In this document: piece by piece, positions 1 through 12,671 of the stretch
How the letters are laid out: the number at the start of each line of letters is the position of its first letter
Position numbering within the stretch: position 1 is the stretch's first letter
Origin: Panorpa germanica
Lineage: Eukaryota > Arthropoda > Insecta > Mecoptera > Panorpidae
Direction: 5' to 3'
DNA length: 64,000 nt
Assembly: GCA_963678705.1 (NCBI GenBank)
Contig: OY783204.1
Location: 24,314,759-24,378,758, forward strand
Position numbers and translations under genes: made by a program
Notes under the pieces: generated by a model
What the model saw: only the letters and a program-made list of their open reading frames with translations
What the model was told of the DNA's origin: nothing
Database searches by the model: none

Positions 1-163
1 TATAAATGAAGACATCAAGACCTACAAATGATTTTAAGGATCGTGTATAAAGATATTCACATTCAGGTAGAAGAAGTAAACACTTTCATTAGCTTGTGGT
101 AAGCTAGCAAGTGTGAAACTTTCACACAACCGTATATATTTATCATTTCACTTAATTAAGTGG

Positions 164-328
164 GATCTGGATATACCCACAATTAATGAAGAAATAGTGC
201 TTAGAATCAAAGCATGCAAAGAGAGAATACTTGAACATCCAAACAATTTGGCCAGCTGTCTAATGTCCAATAATTCGGTAGTACGCAGACTAAAAAAGAA
301 AGTACCTCAGGACCTGTTAACCAACTAA
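164..328 (+). mobile_element. LINE reverse-transcriptase C-terminal fragment
   Basis: WDLDIPTINEEI, ERILEHPNNLASCLM and RRLKKKVPQDLL follow the pattern of the last residues of jockey-type reverse transcriptases (xLxIPTIxE, HPNxLA, RRLKR). The stop is at 326-328. The 3' region (…ctgaatgtcctctaaacaggacag) recurs inverted at about 16398-16440. Confidence 0.55.
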
Positions 329-539
329 ACAGAATCTAGGATCTATTTAAATTGAGGGATGAGTCGATAGGCACACCCCGCGTAAGACACTTACAATTTA
401 CATACATATCACTGAATGTCCTCTAAACAGGACAGATTGTGATAACCTCTGGATATCAAATTAAAAATAAATTAACTAAGTCCAGAGACGCCCTGCTCTT
501 TCGTTGGATTCTTCTCAACTCGGTCTTTTTATTTCACCG

Positions 540-655
540 TTCGAGTTTATATTTCTTGTCTCACTGTAGGCATGGCAAGATCGTGGTGCAGTCTTTCGTT
601 TGTAATATACCATGGTGCATCTATTATCACGCGTAATGTTTTAGATTGGAATCTT
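540..655. repeat. Unclassified repeat; empty-site copy of the locus at 22719-23070
   Basis: gagtttatatttcttgtctc through gcgtaatgttttagat matches the reverse complement of the sequence around 22719-23070. That copy is interrupted by the foldback MITE and this one is not. Short open frames exist here, but no protein family is recognised. Confidence 0.6.
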
Positions 656-711
656 GGAATGTACCCCAAAGTTATACCCCATAATTCCATATTAGTTATG
701 TCAGGGGAGCG

Positions 712-1150
712 TCACTTAGTGTCAAATTTCTTTATACTGAAAAAAAAACACTTTTAGCGACATCATATATGGTATAGATGTATCTTCAACGAATTAAAAC
801 TACTCGGCGACTCAACTTAAGAAGGGAATGATGGGGAAAGAGGATACACTTCCTGAATCGCTTTTAGGGACATCATTTATTAATGTACCTTCTATGAACT
901 AAAATTATTCGGCGACTCTATGATCATATGTCAGATAAGGGCTGTGTGTTCATAATTGAAATATATTATAAAGTATTGGTAATTAAATTATTTTATACTC
1001 TGCGCTGATAACAAAAATAACAACGGAGCTAAACCAATTCCCTTCGTTTGTTAAGTCGCCGAATAATTTTAGATCATAGAAGATACATCAATATATGATG
1101 TCGCTAATAGCGGTTTTTTCAGTATCAAAAGTTTTAACAACACTAAGTGA
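712..1150. mobile_element. Foldback element with ~115-bp arms
   Basis: It starts TCACTTAGTGT and ends ACACTAAGTGA. The arms share tactgaaaaaa…agcgacatcatatat…atgtatcttc…ggcgact, inverted. A third, degenerate arm copy in direct orientation lies at about 860-930. No target duplication is clear. Confidence 0.75.
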
Positions 1151-2500
1151 AGGTCCTCTGGTTTAGATATAAATTTATATATTAATACTTTGTTTTCTAT
1201 CGAGAATTAGGAGTTGTTGTTCAATAGCCAATATAGTTTACGCAGTTGTATAGGCTTAAGGTCTTATGTTTCGTAAATAGATGCTTTGCTTCATTTTATA
1301 GTGGTATTTAGACATTATTTAATTTAAGTGAGCACGTATTTCATGTGGTGGTAAACGTCACTTGCAGTTTCGTTCGAGTTATAAAAGACAGACTAATGAA
1401 ACAGACACTCCACTTCGTTTACCCTTATACTTAGGCTGATACCTTTTACACCCTGAAGAACGTGATTAGTACAGATTCCTAATTGGCAACAAGTATAATG
1501 ATCTTCTGTTATTGTTTCAGTTCAATATTTATTGACCTCACACCATTACTGCATCTCATGACAGGCATGCGGGTTCGTTTTACGCGCGTACGGGTTTACA
1601 AGGAAAGCAATCAAAGAGCGTAATGACCCATGCTATAATTACCTGCGCAGATTTACTGCGCACATTTTTCTTTGTTCGAATAAAACATCAACAATAGACG
1701 ATTTATGAATGTGCCCTTACCATATCCATATCCATTACTCTGCAACAACAGAACGCTAATATTTTGTTTCTAACCATATGTACAGAGCGAACCGAATGAG
1801 TTGCGTATGGAGTATCATGCCTTATTAATAAACTAATCGCGTTTTAGACGTCTCCTTATGTGCCGATATCGTAAATAAATCTTTCCATTCACTGAAGTCT
1901 TCAAGGAGCTTCCATTTCTAGCCAAGTGACACAAGGTGACATCTGTGTTGGTTTTTTAAAAGAATTTGTTGTATAGAATTGTAAGAAGTTACTAATCTTG
2001 CTAAATATATGCAGCCACCTGAGAAGGAGCACAACATCAAACGTCGGTTTCAGGATTTATAAGTAAACTATTTATTTTAATAAAAAATGTCTAAATAAAG
2101 GTTAAAGAACGTTAAAAATATATTTAAATGATGTATTCATATAATATGATGGATTTAAGAAATTTGAGATAAATTTCAAGCGCGTGCATTCGTTGTAGAA
2201 GTGTTTTACTTATTGCGATACAGCTCCATATCTATCAGACATATGTACAAAAAAATGTTGTAAACACAAATTGTAGGAAATTCAGTCCTCTATTCATAAC
2301 ATTTTTTTTATTAGGACTCACTAGTAACAAAACATTGCAAAAATCATGTTTAGCCGCCATTTTTTGAAAATGGAGGCCTAAATCATCAAAATTGAAACTG
2401 ATAAGCAAGATATTCGGAATTAGCCAGTTTATTTACGACCTTGTTAGACGCACATTTCATGGATTTTGAGCGTTTACTATCTAAAGAAAGAAACTTTTGC
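1151..2500. other. No gene seen
   Basis: AT-rich sequence without a long open frame. A short block (agctccatatctatcagaca) near 2222 recurs at about 30529, the only repeat signal noticed. Confidence 0.5.
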
Positions 2501-2674
2501 ATCCCAGGTAGAAAATTGTTTTGCAATGTAAGTATCAACCACAAATGCTGGCTTGTCATACGCTATTTTCAAGGTTTATTTTCTACTTTTCATAGAAATT
2601 GTCTTGCAGTGTAAAATGCATACTTGATAGCTTGCCATACAAGCTAATTCCAAGGTTTATTTTCTCTCTGGGAT
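2501..2674. mobile_element. Small MITE with CCCAGGTAGAAAAT ends, copy 1
   Basis: Left end ATCCCAGGTAGAAAATTG; right end TTATTTTCTCTCTGGGAT, with an internal degenerate repeat (aaggtttattttctac). A related copy is at 26455. Confidence 0.62.
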
Positions 2675-3388
2675 GGTTAGAATCAATTCTCTTAGTTATA
2701 TTGATGATGTAGACGATATAAAACTATCTATTACATTAAAATTGAAAGTTATTATTATACATATACTAATTATTAATTCAAAGCGCGTTACATTTATTAA
2801 TTAAATAATAATCGATGTGTTTGATGGATAATATAAGCATGGGCGCACACAGGATTATTTTCAGGGAGGTGCATCTCAGCATACACATCCATACATAGAT
2901 AAAAGGGTAGTGGAGATATTGAACAAATTTTGACAAAAACCTAGACAACATAAGCATTTATTCAAACAGTGATTTTAATAATAATTTGTATCTCTTAATC
3001 TTCTTCTGAGTATTTTCTTTTTTGGAAGGGTTGCACCCCCTGGTACCCTGCTCCCGACGCCCATGAATATAATATTAACTACTAAATAATTACGATTTAC
3101 AGCACGTGATGAGTGTTACTATGTTATTAGCTCAAAGCTAATAAAATATAAATTTACAAGATCGTACGTTTATTAGTTAAACCTCTCGGCTGCAATGGTT
3201 CAGAACAACTGTTATTATTGTAGACCACACAACATGATGAAGGAACAAAGTCTAATATACGTTTAATTTGATTATCAAAAATAAATATAAAATGTATAGA
3301 AAGAACGATAGAAGAAGTTTAAGAAGAATAAGAGAAGCTGAGAAAGAAGAAAAACAAAAAGTCAGTTTCATACTCGTATTTATAAATT

Positions 3389-3756
3389 ACTAGCTGTCTC
3401 GGCCACGCGTTGCTGTGACTAACGTTTTTGTCATATTACATTACATAGCGCCATCTATTGAATATTTACTCAATATAGTCAACAGAATATTTACTCAATC
3501 TAGTCAACAGATGTCGCCATCATCGTCGCCAGATGTCATATGTCATATACAGATAATTAATAGACAAATAATTTGCAATAAGATAATATTGCAATCATAA
3601 ATTGAGATGTAAGCTATCCTATCTTTCAAGTTGGATCAAACTGCACACGGTGTACAAATTTGATTAAAATCGGTTAAGTAGTTTAGGAGTCCATCTCGGA
3701 CAAACACGGACAAACACGGACAAACAACGTGACACGTAATTTATATATATTAAGAT
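3389..3756 (+). mobile_element. RTE-like LINE 3' fragment (non-autonomous), copy 1
   Basis: ACTAGCTGTCTCGGCCACGC … aaccgt-type tail: ttgattaaaatcggttaag, taatttatatatattaagat. This layout (a CTAGCTG start, a 'cggttaagtagtttagga' block and an AT tail) is typical of RTE-derived fragments in insects. A 10-11-bp unit ggacaaacac is repeated three times near the end. The open frame at 3415-3600 recurs in copy 2 and is not a gene. Confidence 0.6.
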
Positions 3757-5375
<1,619 letters not shown>

Positions 5376-5454
5376 ACAATATCTCCAATTTTATTAGGAA
5401 TTGTAAATTTTTAATCAAACTTATGTGTTGCTCTGAAATCAACGATATTTTGGA

Positions 5455-5687
5455 GCATTTTGGAGTCACTTTAACATCATATTGGAGATGCGTATGATTT
5501 TTTTGTCATGAAAGAGTTCACTTTCTCACAATCGTTCATATGAAATGTCTGTTTTATCGGCTCCAGATGACGGAACCACTCCACCTGTCGGAATACAAAT
5601 GAAGATAAAGTTGATGCGAACTATAATTGAAGTGAAATAGTGATAGAAACGTCATAAAAAGGGACACTTCACCAAATGTTTACTGGG
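5455..5687. mobile_element. CAGTAAACA-ended MITE, left end lost
   Basis: Matches the copy at 29563 from TTTTGGAGTCAC to TGTTTACTGGG, same orientation. The left ~10 bases are missing. Confidence 0.68.
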
Positions 5688-5725
5688 TATTATATAAATT
5701 GTCAATTCCGTTTTATCTAATTGTA

Positions 5726-6554
5726 TAATAACTTAACAATATGCACAATGAGTTCTGTCGACTCACATATCAACTGTGTTGTCGATTATTCCTCAAACAT
5801 CATCTATGGAGTCCATGAGTATATGGTCACTGTTTTACCAACAGAAGAGATTTGTACCAACTAAAGAAATATAATTTCTTTACATAAATAAACCTATTAT
5901 TTAACTATTATTCTATTCATTAAATAACGACACAGTGGTCGAGAACAATTATGCTTGATGCTAGACTGCTGTGTCTTCGGGTTCGATCCCCGGACGAACA
6001 CTATATATTCTACGCTTTATTATTATGAAAGTTAAAATGATTATGTACTAACATAATTGTTAAAAATTTATTGGGCAGCTAAGTAGCTCACATTATGAAG
6101 CCACGACACCATAAAAACTGCCAATATCGTCGTCGAATCGTGGCGAACATTAAATAAATAAATAAAATAAATGTTCTCGTATATGATTTTTTTTTGCTGA
6201 TTTGTTTAGAATGAGAAATCCCCGTATGTATTTTAATGTATGTCTAAATTTCATATACAAGAACTAGATTGCTGCCTAATAAATTTATGTTTATAGCTCG
6301 GAAATAATCCATTAAATGAAACAATAATCAAGCCCAAGAAATATGGCTCTGGTGCCTGAATTTAACCTGAAAACATAGTAGTCAAATTTTATTAGTTGCC
6401 TAATATTTTTTTAGTTACAAAAATATAACATTACATAAGAAAAGTTATCTTACATAAATATACAAACATAAATTTAAGTTTCTTTATGCAAGATTATTGA
6501 ATTTAATAAAAAACAGAGGGTGATATTTTTGTAGCTCCTCGAAATCTAAAACTT
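5726..6554. mobile_element. ~800-bp composite retroelement unit, copy 1, 16-bp target duplication
   Basis: It is bounded by GTTTTATCTAATTGTA at 5710-5725 and 6555-6570. It contains a tRNA-like stretch with the B box GGTTCGATCCC near 5980. The right part encodes on the minus strand DFEELQKYHPLFFI, like the very C-terminus of a LINE. About 95% identical to 10201-10995. Orientation is unresolved. Confidence 0.72.
5926..6170 (+). repeat. SINE-like segment with tRNA-type B box
   Basis: cagtggtcgagaacaattatgc followed by gtcttcgGGTTCGATCCCCgg recalls the A and B boxes of tRNA-derived SINEs. The segment ends in taaataaataaataaaataaatg. The same segment is at 10362-10595, and a diverged relative at 41886. 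Confidence 0.55.
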
Positions 6555-7061
6555 GTTTTATCTAATTGTAATTTTACAATTTGGAGGACATTAAGTATGT
6601 GAGGCCCGGGGCAAAAGTCTCCTCACTCACTCCCTATAAAATTACTTTTTAAAATAAATCAGAAATCGATAGTAAATATTATTAAGGAATTTTGCATATT
6701 TTAAAATAAATATGAGAAAATCAATAAATTATGAAGTAGGGTTTCTTAGCTGCGTATCCAGTAGATGATATATTTTCAAATAATTCAAAAACCGGTCCAT
6801 CGACCTGTTATTTGGATATTACATTTCATAAAACTTTCCTTCTATTAATTTGAATATTCTTTTCATTTCATTATAAGACCACTTTCTATTCAGAGAATCT
6901 TTGTGAGAGTTCTTTTCATCAATTTTTTATAATTACTAATTCATTCAAATGATTAGATTTGATCGTTTTTTTTTTAATATCTATGTCAGGGACATCTATC
7001 TATCATAACCATTAACTAAATAAAATGAAATTAAACATTTTGTTTAAGAAACAAAAGTTGA

Positions 7062-7774
7062 TTAAGGGGTCTTCTCACTTTAGGCACCTCGAAAATAGGC
7101 TATTTTCGCAATTTTTTTTCGAGCCTTTTTGCACAAAATTATGGGATAAAATGGATCCTATGTTATAAACACATTTTTTTATTTTTTTGAACAATTATTA
7201 TAACAAAAAAGTAGCATCGAAAAACTCGTGTAGAAATGTAATGTTCGTGGCTTGTTGATGGTATCTCCGAGACAGGTCATTTAAAACAAAAAAATAAAAC
7301 AGTTTTAGATTCAGTATATCAGTGGCTATAGCGCATATCATCAGATTTTTGATATTCGCGAAAATAACAAAATGGCGCACGTTTTTTGAAAAAGTACCAA
7401 AAAAAACGCGTTTTTTTGCAGTTTTTTGTAAAAAAAAAAATACTTCAAATCAAAATTTTAAAAATCTGATGATATACGCTATAGCCATAACTATGAAGAA
7501 TATGTCATTTAAATTTCATGACAATCGGCCGGATAGTTTCCGAAATTTCATCAACAAGGCACTGAAAAACCTTGTTTTCAGATAAAAGCGTTTAAAGTTT
7601 GCTCCTTTAAAGCCGGGTGCTCTGAGGTAGTCACCTAACGGTCGCCCAAAAATGTAGTTAGACTTGTCCGATCTTTATGAAATTTTGATATAACATTTTT
7701 GATGATATGTACTTTCAAAATTACAAAAAAAAAAATCGATTTTTTTAAATTTGCAAAGTGAGAAGACCCCTTAA
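7062..7774. mobile_element. TTAA-flanked MITE, family 1
   Basis: TTAA|GGGGTCTTCTCACTTT … AAAGTGAGAAGACCCC|TTAA: perfect 16-bp inverted ends with TTAA on both sides, as left by piggyBac-type transposases. Inside, a ~30-bp block (tggctatagcgcatatcatcag) is inverted at 7462-7488. Short open frames inside are shadows of T-rich runs. Confidence 0.85.
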
Positions 7775-7997
7775 GTTTTACGAAGTTTTAAAATGTACGA
7801 ATGCTAAGCGAGATTTGTCGAGAAACTGCATTAATTTTTAAATTCTATTTCCCGGGAAAAATGCAAAAATGTTCGGGCAGTACAAAATAAGTAAATTTCT
7901 AATTTGGCGTCAGATTTTTTGGTTTAAATAGTATATCAGATGTCACACAAAAGATTAATGATCAGTAATTTGCATAAGAACTATCCGCTAAACTCAG

Positions 7998-7998
<1 letters not shown>

Positions 7999-8035
<37 letters not shown>
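7999..8035. repeat. (TA)n microsatellite, ~37 bp
   Basis: Uninterrupted TA run, followed by a sequence with loose similarity to 48262-48465. Confidence 0.9.
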
Positions 8036-8038
<3 letters not shown>

Positions 8039-8250
8039 ACTTTAAGGTTTATTTAACATTAAAAAATTTAATTGTTACATAACATTTTTTAAGTTAATAT
8101 AAATTTACATTTTCTAACGAAGATTTTTATACAAGATTATCTTATATAAGATAATGTTACATTTAAATTAATATATTAGTAAAATATTTTTAGTATCTAT
8201 CGCATTTATTTAATGCCAATGTTTGCTTTGGTAATAACAACGTTACATTG
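8036..8250. repeat. Loose repeat shared with P450 intron 1
   Basis: Blocks such as aaatttacattttct, tttttata.aagattat and ttaaattaatat.ttagta.aatat occur in the same order at 48262-48465. The similarity is moderate and the region AT-rich, so this may be an old element or chance. Confidence 0.35.
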
Positions 8251-8915
8251 CTAAGAACGTTAGATAAGAAACATTACGTTAAATGATACATGAGTTTACG
8301 TTTTGTGTTTATAGGGTTTAAACTAGTGTATAATAAATATAAACAGTACCGAAATATTTATTCTGTGAAATGAACTTCAGTTCTTGCCAAGTTGAAGCTG
8401 CTGTCGCTGTTTAAACTATAGTAATTTTCTTTATATGCGCTTATTGGCATTCTTTAAGTTTGTTCTTGTCATATTGGATAGTTTTGTAAATGCCGTAGCT
8501 ACTTTAAATCAAAAAATAAAATCGACTACCAGTGTTTTTGCTTTTGGATAAAAATTAATTAGATAAATTAATAACTGCTAATAAAACTAAATCATTTGGA
8601 TAAGTGATTAAATAAAAAAGTTCAATATTTTTTAATTATTACTTTAGTCTTTAATGATATTATATTATTTTCAGAGTACAATTATACATATAGAGTATTC
8701 ATTCTTCTTTTATACAGTTCCCTTTTTATACAATTAGGTCGGCCCTGATTTACAATTTTCATATTTCCTGTTACCGGGAACGGAAATAATGCGGGAATAA
8801 GTAATAAAAACTTTATCACATGATATACAAATCAAAATAAACTCCAAAGACACAATTACAATTAATGCAGCTATTGAAATCGCAATAATGTTATTAAAAA
8901 AAAATATTGTGCAGG

Positions 8916-9133
8916 TATAGTCCAAATCACGATAGTTCGGCGACGACTTATACTTAAAATAGGTTATAAGAGCGGTATAAATCTATAATACGATAATGAA
9001 TCTTATCTTATTCGTTTCTTTATACATTATAGAATAATAAGTGAGTCAGTGCTTTTTAGTTATATCGGCAGTTTATACCCCACAACTTATTTTAAGTATG
9101 AGTCGCCGCCGAACTCTCGTAATTTGAACTACA
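8916..9133. mobile_element. TA-flanked palindromic MITE, copy 1
   Basis: Starts TATAGTCCAAATCACGA and ends TCGTAATTTGAACTACA. Arms of about 45 bp (…GTTCGGCGACGACTTATACTTAAAA…) are inverted. One of seven copies in this window; TA as target duplication suggests Tc1/mariner mobilisation. Confidence 0.82.
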
Positions 9134-9456
9134 GCTTGGAAGTTCGATCCCCCATACATGATCGTGTATAAAATCTTAACAATTTTCCATGGTATAACTA
9201 TTGAAAACAAGTCCACGCCTTAAACAATTAATTATTTATTTATACAATATAATTTGTGTTGTTATCTTAGCCATCATTCTACTTTTGCTATTTTACATTT
9301 TAGCGCATTGAACTGTAGAACATTCCAGTTCCAGTGTATACTGTACACTGTTCACTATTTCTACACCCACAATTATCTTAAGAGTATTGAAGTAACTAAT
9401 CTCTGTTCTAAATCATTTTGAAAGCTAATCTTTAATACTGGAACAATTATTATTAA

Positions 9457-9482
9457 CTTCTTCTTCTTCTTCTTCTTCTTTT
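9457..9482. repeat. (CTT)n microsatellite
   Basis: Eight CTT units. Confidence 0.85.
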
Positions 9483-9899
9483 GTATGACAAGATAAATTT
9501 CATTGTTTTTGTGGTTGTTTTTATTTATCGATGTTCAATTAAAGATAACTCAATAAATACTTAGGTATCAACAAGTTCCTGATCAAAGTGGAATTACAAA
9601 TTAATGACTTGATGTCACTTTTTGTTTCTTTTTAGTAACCTCAAAAATATTGCTGAATCATTTTGCCCTACATAAATTAATAATTTATAAGCAAATATTC
9701 ATTGTTTATAAAAGATTTACAAAATGAATAAATTGAGTTCGATTTAGGATCTTAATATTAATGACGGATTGATACTTGATAACGTGATTGATTACGTACG
9801 TTCCTTTTTCCTGGATTTAGTTGTTATTAATAAATTAAATTGACAGTGTAGTGACCATAATGACGTCACAATATAGCAGAAACTATCAACGTGGTATGA

Positions 9900-11231
9900 G
9901 ATCGCCGGTGATTGTTATTGTAGTTAAATAAATTAAATTTAAAAAAATATTAACATTCCCAAAAAAATATTTTTTCTTATGATCATTTTGAAAATTTAAA
10001 TATTTATATTTATTTTTTATTTTTTTTTTATATTTATTTTCTTCTTTGCCTTGACTTTCTTTCGTCATAGCTACCATCAAATAATTTTTTAACATCTTTT
10101 ATAATTTATAATTCAATTTTACAAATTTCTAAATATTTCAATAATTCACTAATTAATTTTGAATCACTTAACAAAAATTTAGTATTAACAGGAAAAGTTT
10201 GTCGATTATTCCTCAAACATCATCTATGGAGTCCATGAGTATATGGTCACTGTTTTACCAACAGAAGAGATTTGTACCAACTAAAGCAATATAATTTCTT
10301 TACATAAATAAACCTATTATTTAACTATTATTCTATTCATTAAATAACGACACAGTGGTCGAGAGCAATTATGCTTGATGCTAGACTGCTGTGTCTTCGG
10401 GTTCGATCCCCGGACGAACACTATATATTCTACGCTTTATTATTATGAAAGTTAAAATGATTATGTACTAACATAATTGTTAAAAACTTATTGTGCAGCT
10501 AAGTAGCTCACATTATGAAACCACGACACCATAAAAACTACCAATATCGTCGTCGAATCGTGGCGAACGTTAAATAAATAAATAAAATGAATGCTCTCTT
10601 ATATGATTCTTTTTTTTGCTGATTTGTTTAGAATGAGAAATCCCCGTATGTATTTTAATGTATGTCTAAATTTCATATACAAGAACTAGATTGCTGCCTA
10701 ATAAATTTATGATTATAGCTCGGAAATAATCCATTAAATGAAACAATAATCAAGCCCAAGAAATATGGCCCTGGTGCCTGAATTTAACCTGAAAACATAG
10801 TAGCCAAATTTTATTAGTTACCTAATATTTTTTTAGTTACAAAAATATAACATTACATGACAAAAGTTATCTTACAATATACAAACATAAATTTAAGTTT
10901 CTTTATGCAAGATTATTGAATTAAATGAATTCTACATTTAGTTAATGACATTAATAAAAAACAGAGGGTGATATTTTTGTAGCTCCTCGAAATCGAAAAA
11001 TTTAGTATTAACAGGAAAAGTTTTAATCACATCTAATATACCACTATTCAATTTTGATCTTTCTAAACTATAATTTATGCATTCAAATATAATATGATCC
11101 AAAGTTCCTTCTTCACCACATTGACATCTATCGTCAGATTTAATATTAATTTTGTACAGGTGAGCTGGAGTTTTGCAATGATTTTTATATTTATATTTAT
11201 TAATGTTCTTTATACGTAGAAAAAGTTTCAA
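9900..11231 (-). mobile_element. LINE-A tail (jockey-like), interrupted by the 800-bp unit
   Basis: The minus strand, from 11231, reads KTPAHLYKINI and CQCGEEGTLDHIIFEC, the C-terminal CCHC finger of a non-LTR reverse transcriptase, then LDVIKTFPVNTKF up to the insertion at 10995. It resumes at 10200 with TKFLLSDSKLISELLKYLEI and a stop, then an A-rich 3' region (10000-10060). It is 5'-truncated, with no reverse transcriptase core. Confidence 0.7.
10201..10995. mobile_element. ~800-bp composite retroelement unit, copy 2, 28-bp direct repeat
   Basis: Same unit as 5726-6554, lacking its left ~70 bp. The flanks 10173-10200 and 10996-11023 are an identical 28-bp sequence (aaaaatttagtattaacagg and on), which reads as host LINE sequence interrupted by this insertion. 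Confidence 0.72.
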
Positions 11232-11375
11232 TACTCCTTGGGGTACTAAATTATTAGATTTTGACTGTTAAAATTTTGCATATTTAACATACGAACCACG
11301 AATGGTAATTCTCTATTGAGAATATGACAAATATTTTCCAGTAACGAAAATCGGTGAACGTTTAATTCAAACGCT

Positions 11376-11705
11376 TGCCTCCAACGTGCGAGTCAAATGT
11401 TGGAAGATTGGCATGGCAAGTTTCCTGCTACACAGTGGAACGAATGTTTGTTCCGAATGATTTATTTATTTTATTAATTTGTTGGTATTATTGACACTGA
11501 CACTGTTTAACAAAAATTTTCAAGTAAATAAAGAAACCTTCAAGTATAAAACCTTCTTTTGTTGGACCATTCGTGCAGCAGTGCATGACATGTGCATCAA
11601 GTGTGTGGAGGGGGTAGAAAAATCACTTTCGACGCGAGTTAAAAGACCGACAACAGCCCGAACTTCTTCTAACATGAACGTTGGACACATGACATTGAAC
11701 ACACT
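11376..11705. repeat. Unclassified interspersed repeat, copy 1
   Basis: About 85% identical to the reverse complement of 43240-43547 (…aaccttcttttgttggac, gacactgacactgtttaac). Copy 1 has ~20 extra bases (cattcgtgcagcagtgcatg). Both strands are open over parts, but no family is recognised. Confidence 0.65.
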
Positions 11706-11984
11706 TAGTTCCAGCATGTTGCCAAATGCGAAAAACGACGTAATAGGATTTTTTTTTATTTCTGCGCATGTGGAATAGTGCGAAAGACTATTAGATGTAT
11801 TAGAAGAATAAGGCTGCAGTAAGGAGTAGTTTAATCAAAGCAACCATTGATTTTAGCGAGGAAGCAAAAACAGGGGCTTCCCAAAGATGTTTCTTTGAAA
11901 AACTTTATTCAGTAATACATGCTTACATAAGAAACGCAAGCAAGTAATTAGCAAATAGTTTAAAATTAATATGTTTAACACACT

Positions 11985-11987
<3 letters not shown>

Positions 11988-12045
<58 letters not shown>
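11988..12045. repeat. (AT)n microsatellite, ~58 bp
   Basis: Uninterrupted AT run between the unclassified repeat ending at 11705 and a gene-less stretch. Confidence 0.95.
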
Positions 12046-12047
<2 letters not shown>

Positions 12048-12629
12048 AGAGTGCCACATATGACAGAGTATAGAAGTATAAGTAGGTAAACTTCAGGTTT
12101 TTTGACCTCACGTTACGTTTATCATTATGATTTCTGCAAGAAGGGGTACAAGAGTGAGGGGGCAGCGGGTGTTTATACCTGTACAATGTCCGATTCATGG
12201 ACTATACCATAGCACCATGCACACCAATATGTTGTTTCTTTTTGTCGGCTGGGTGAGTGGAAGACCTGCGTTTATTATTTGGCTTACTTTCACCTGTTAT
12301 GTTTGCTTTTGTTGTACGACGGTGAGGAGTGGTACACTAGACCGTCGCGCCGCACCGCGCAGAAATACAGAAATATTTAGGTCGTTTATCTCTGTTTTAT
12401 AACTATATACTACTGTATGTAGTAAAGTTTATATTTCATTAAAAAATTATGCTATGTATTATTCAATTAATTTTTTAATGAGTTACACCTGTTTTTAATG
12501 AAGAATGTTATTAAGGTTCACTGACAGTCTGATTTAAAAGTATAGCTTGCTTGACTACGAATATAAGATAGCCAAAGCGGTTAGTCCCAGTTAAAAATTT
12601 TGTGTAATAACACACGATCAAATAAATAT

Positions 12630-12671
12630 ATATTAGATGTGATTAAAACTTTTCCTGTTAATACTAAATTT
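12630..12671 (+). mobile_element. LINE-A fragment cut at a TTAA
   Basis: A 40-bp match to LINE-A (gatgtgattaaaacttttcc and on) stops at GATTAA, where unrelated sequence gggtattctgtaac begins. In LINE-A the matching place reads gttaagtg, so a TTAA-targeting element may start here; its other end was not found. Confidence 0.45.

Noticed and set aside
3415-3600. Frame MTNVFVILHYIAPSIEY, repeated at 17587-17796
   Set aside because: It recurs only because both lie in copies of the same RTE-like repeat. The first codon here is not ATG, and no domain is present.
5940-6010. Possible tRNA gene around GGTTCGATCCC
   Set aside because: Only A- and B-box-like sequences are present, no cloverleaf, and the segment is duplicated within a retro-unit.
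9457-9482. CRISPR-like or other regular array
   Set aside because: It is a simple CTT microsatellite without spacers; no spaced-repeat array exists anywhere in the window.
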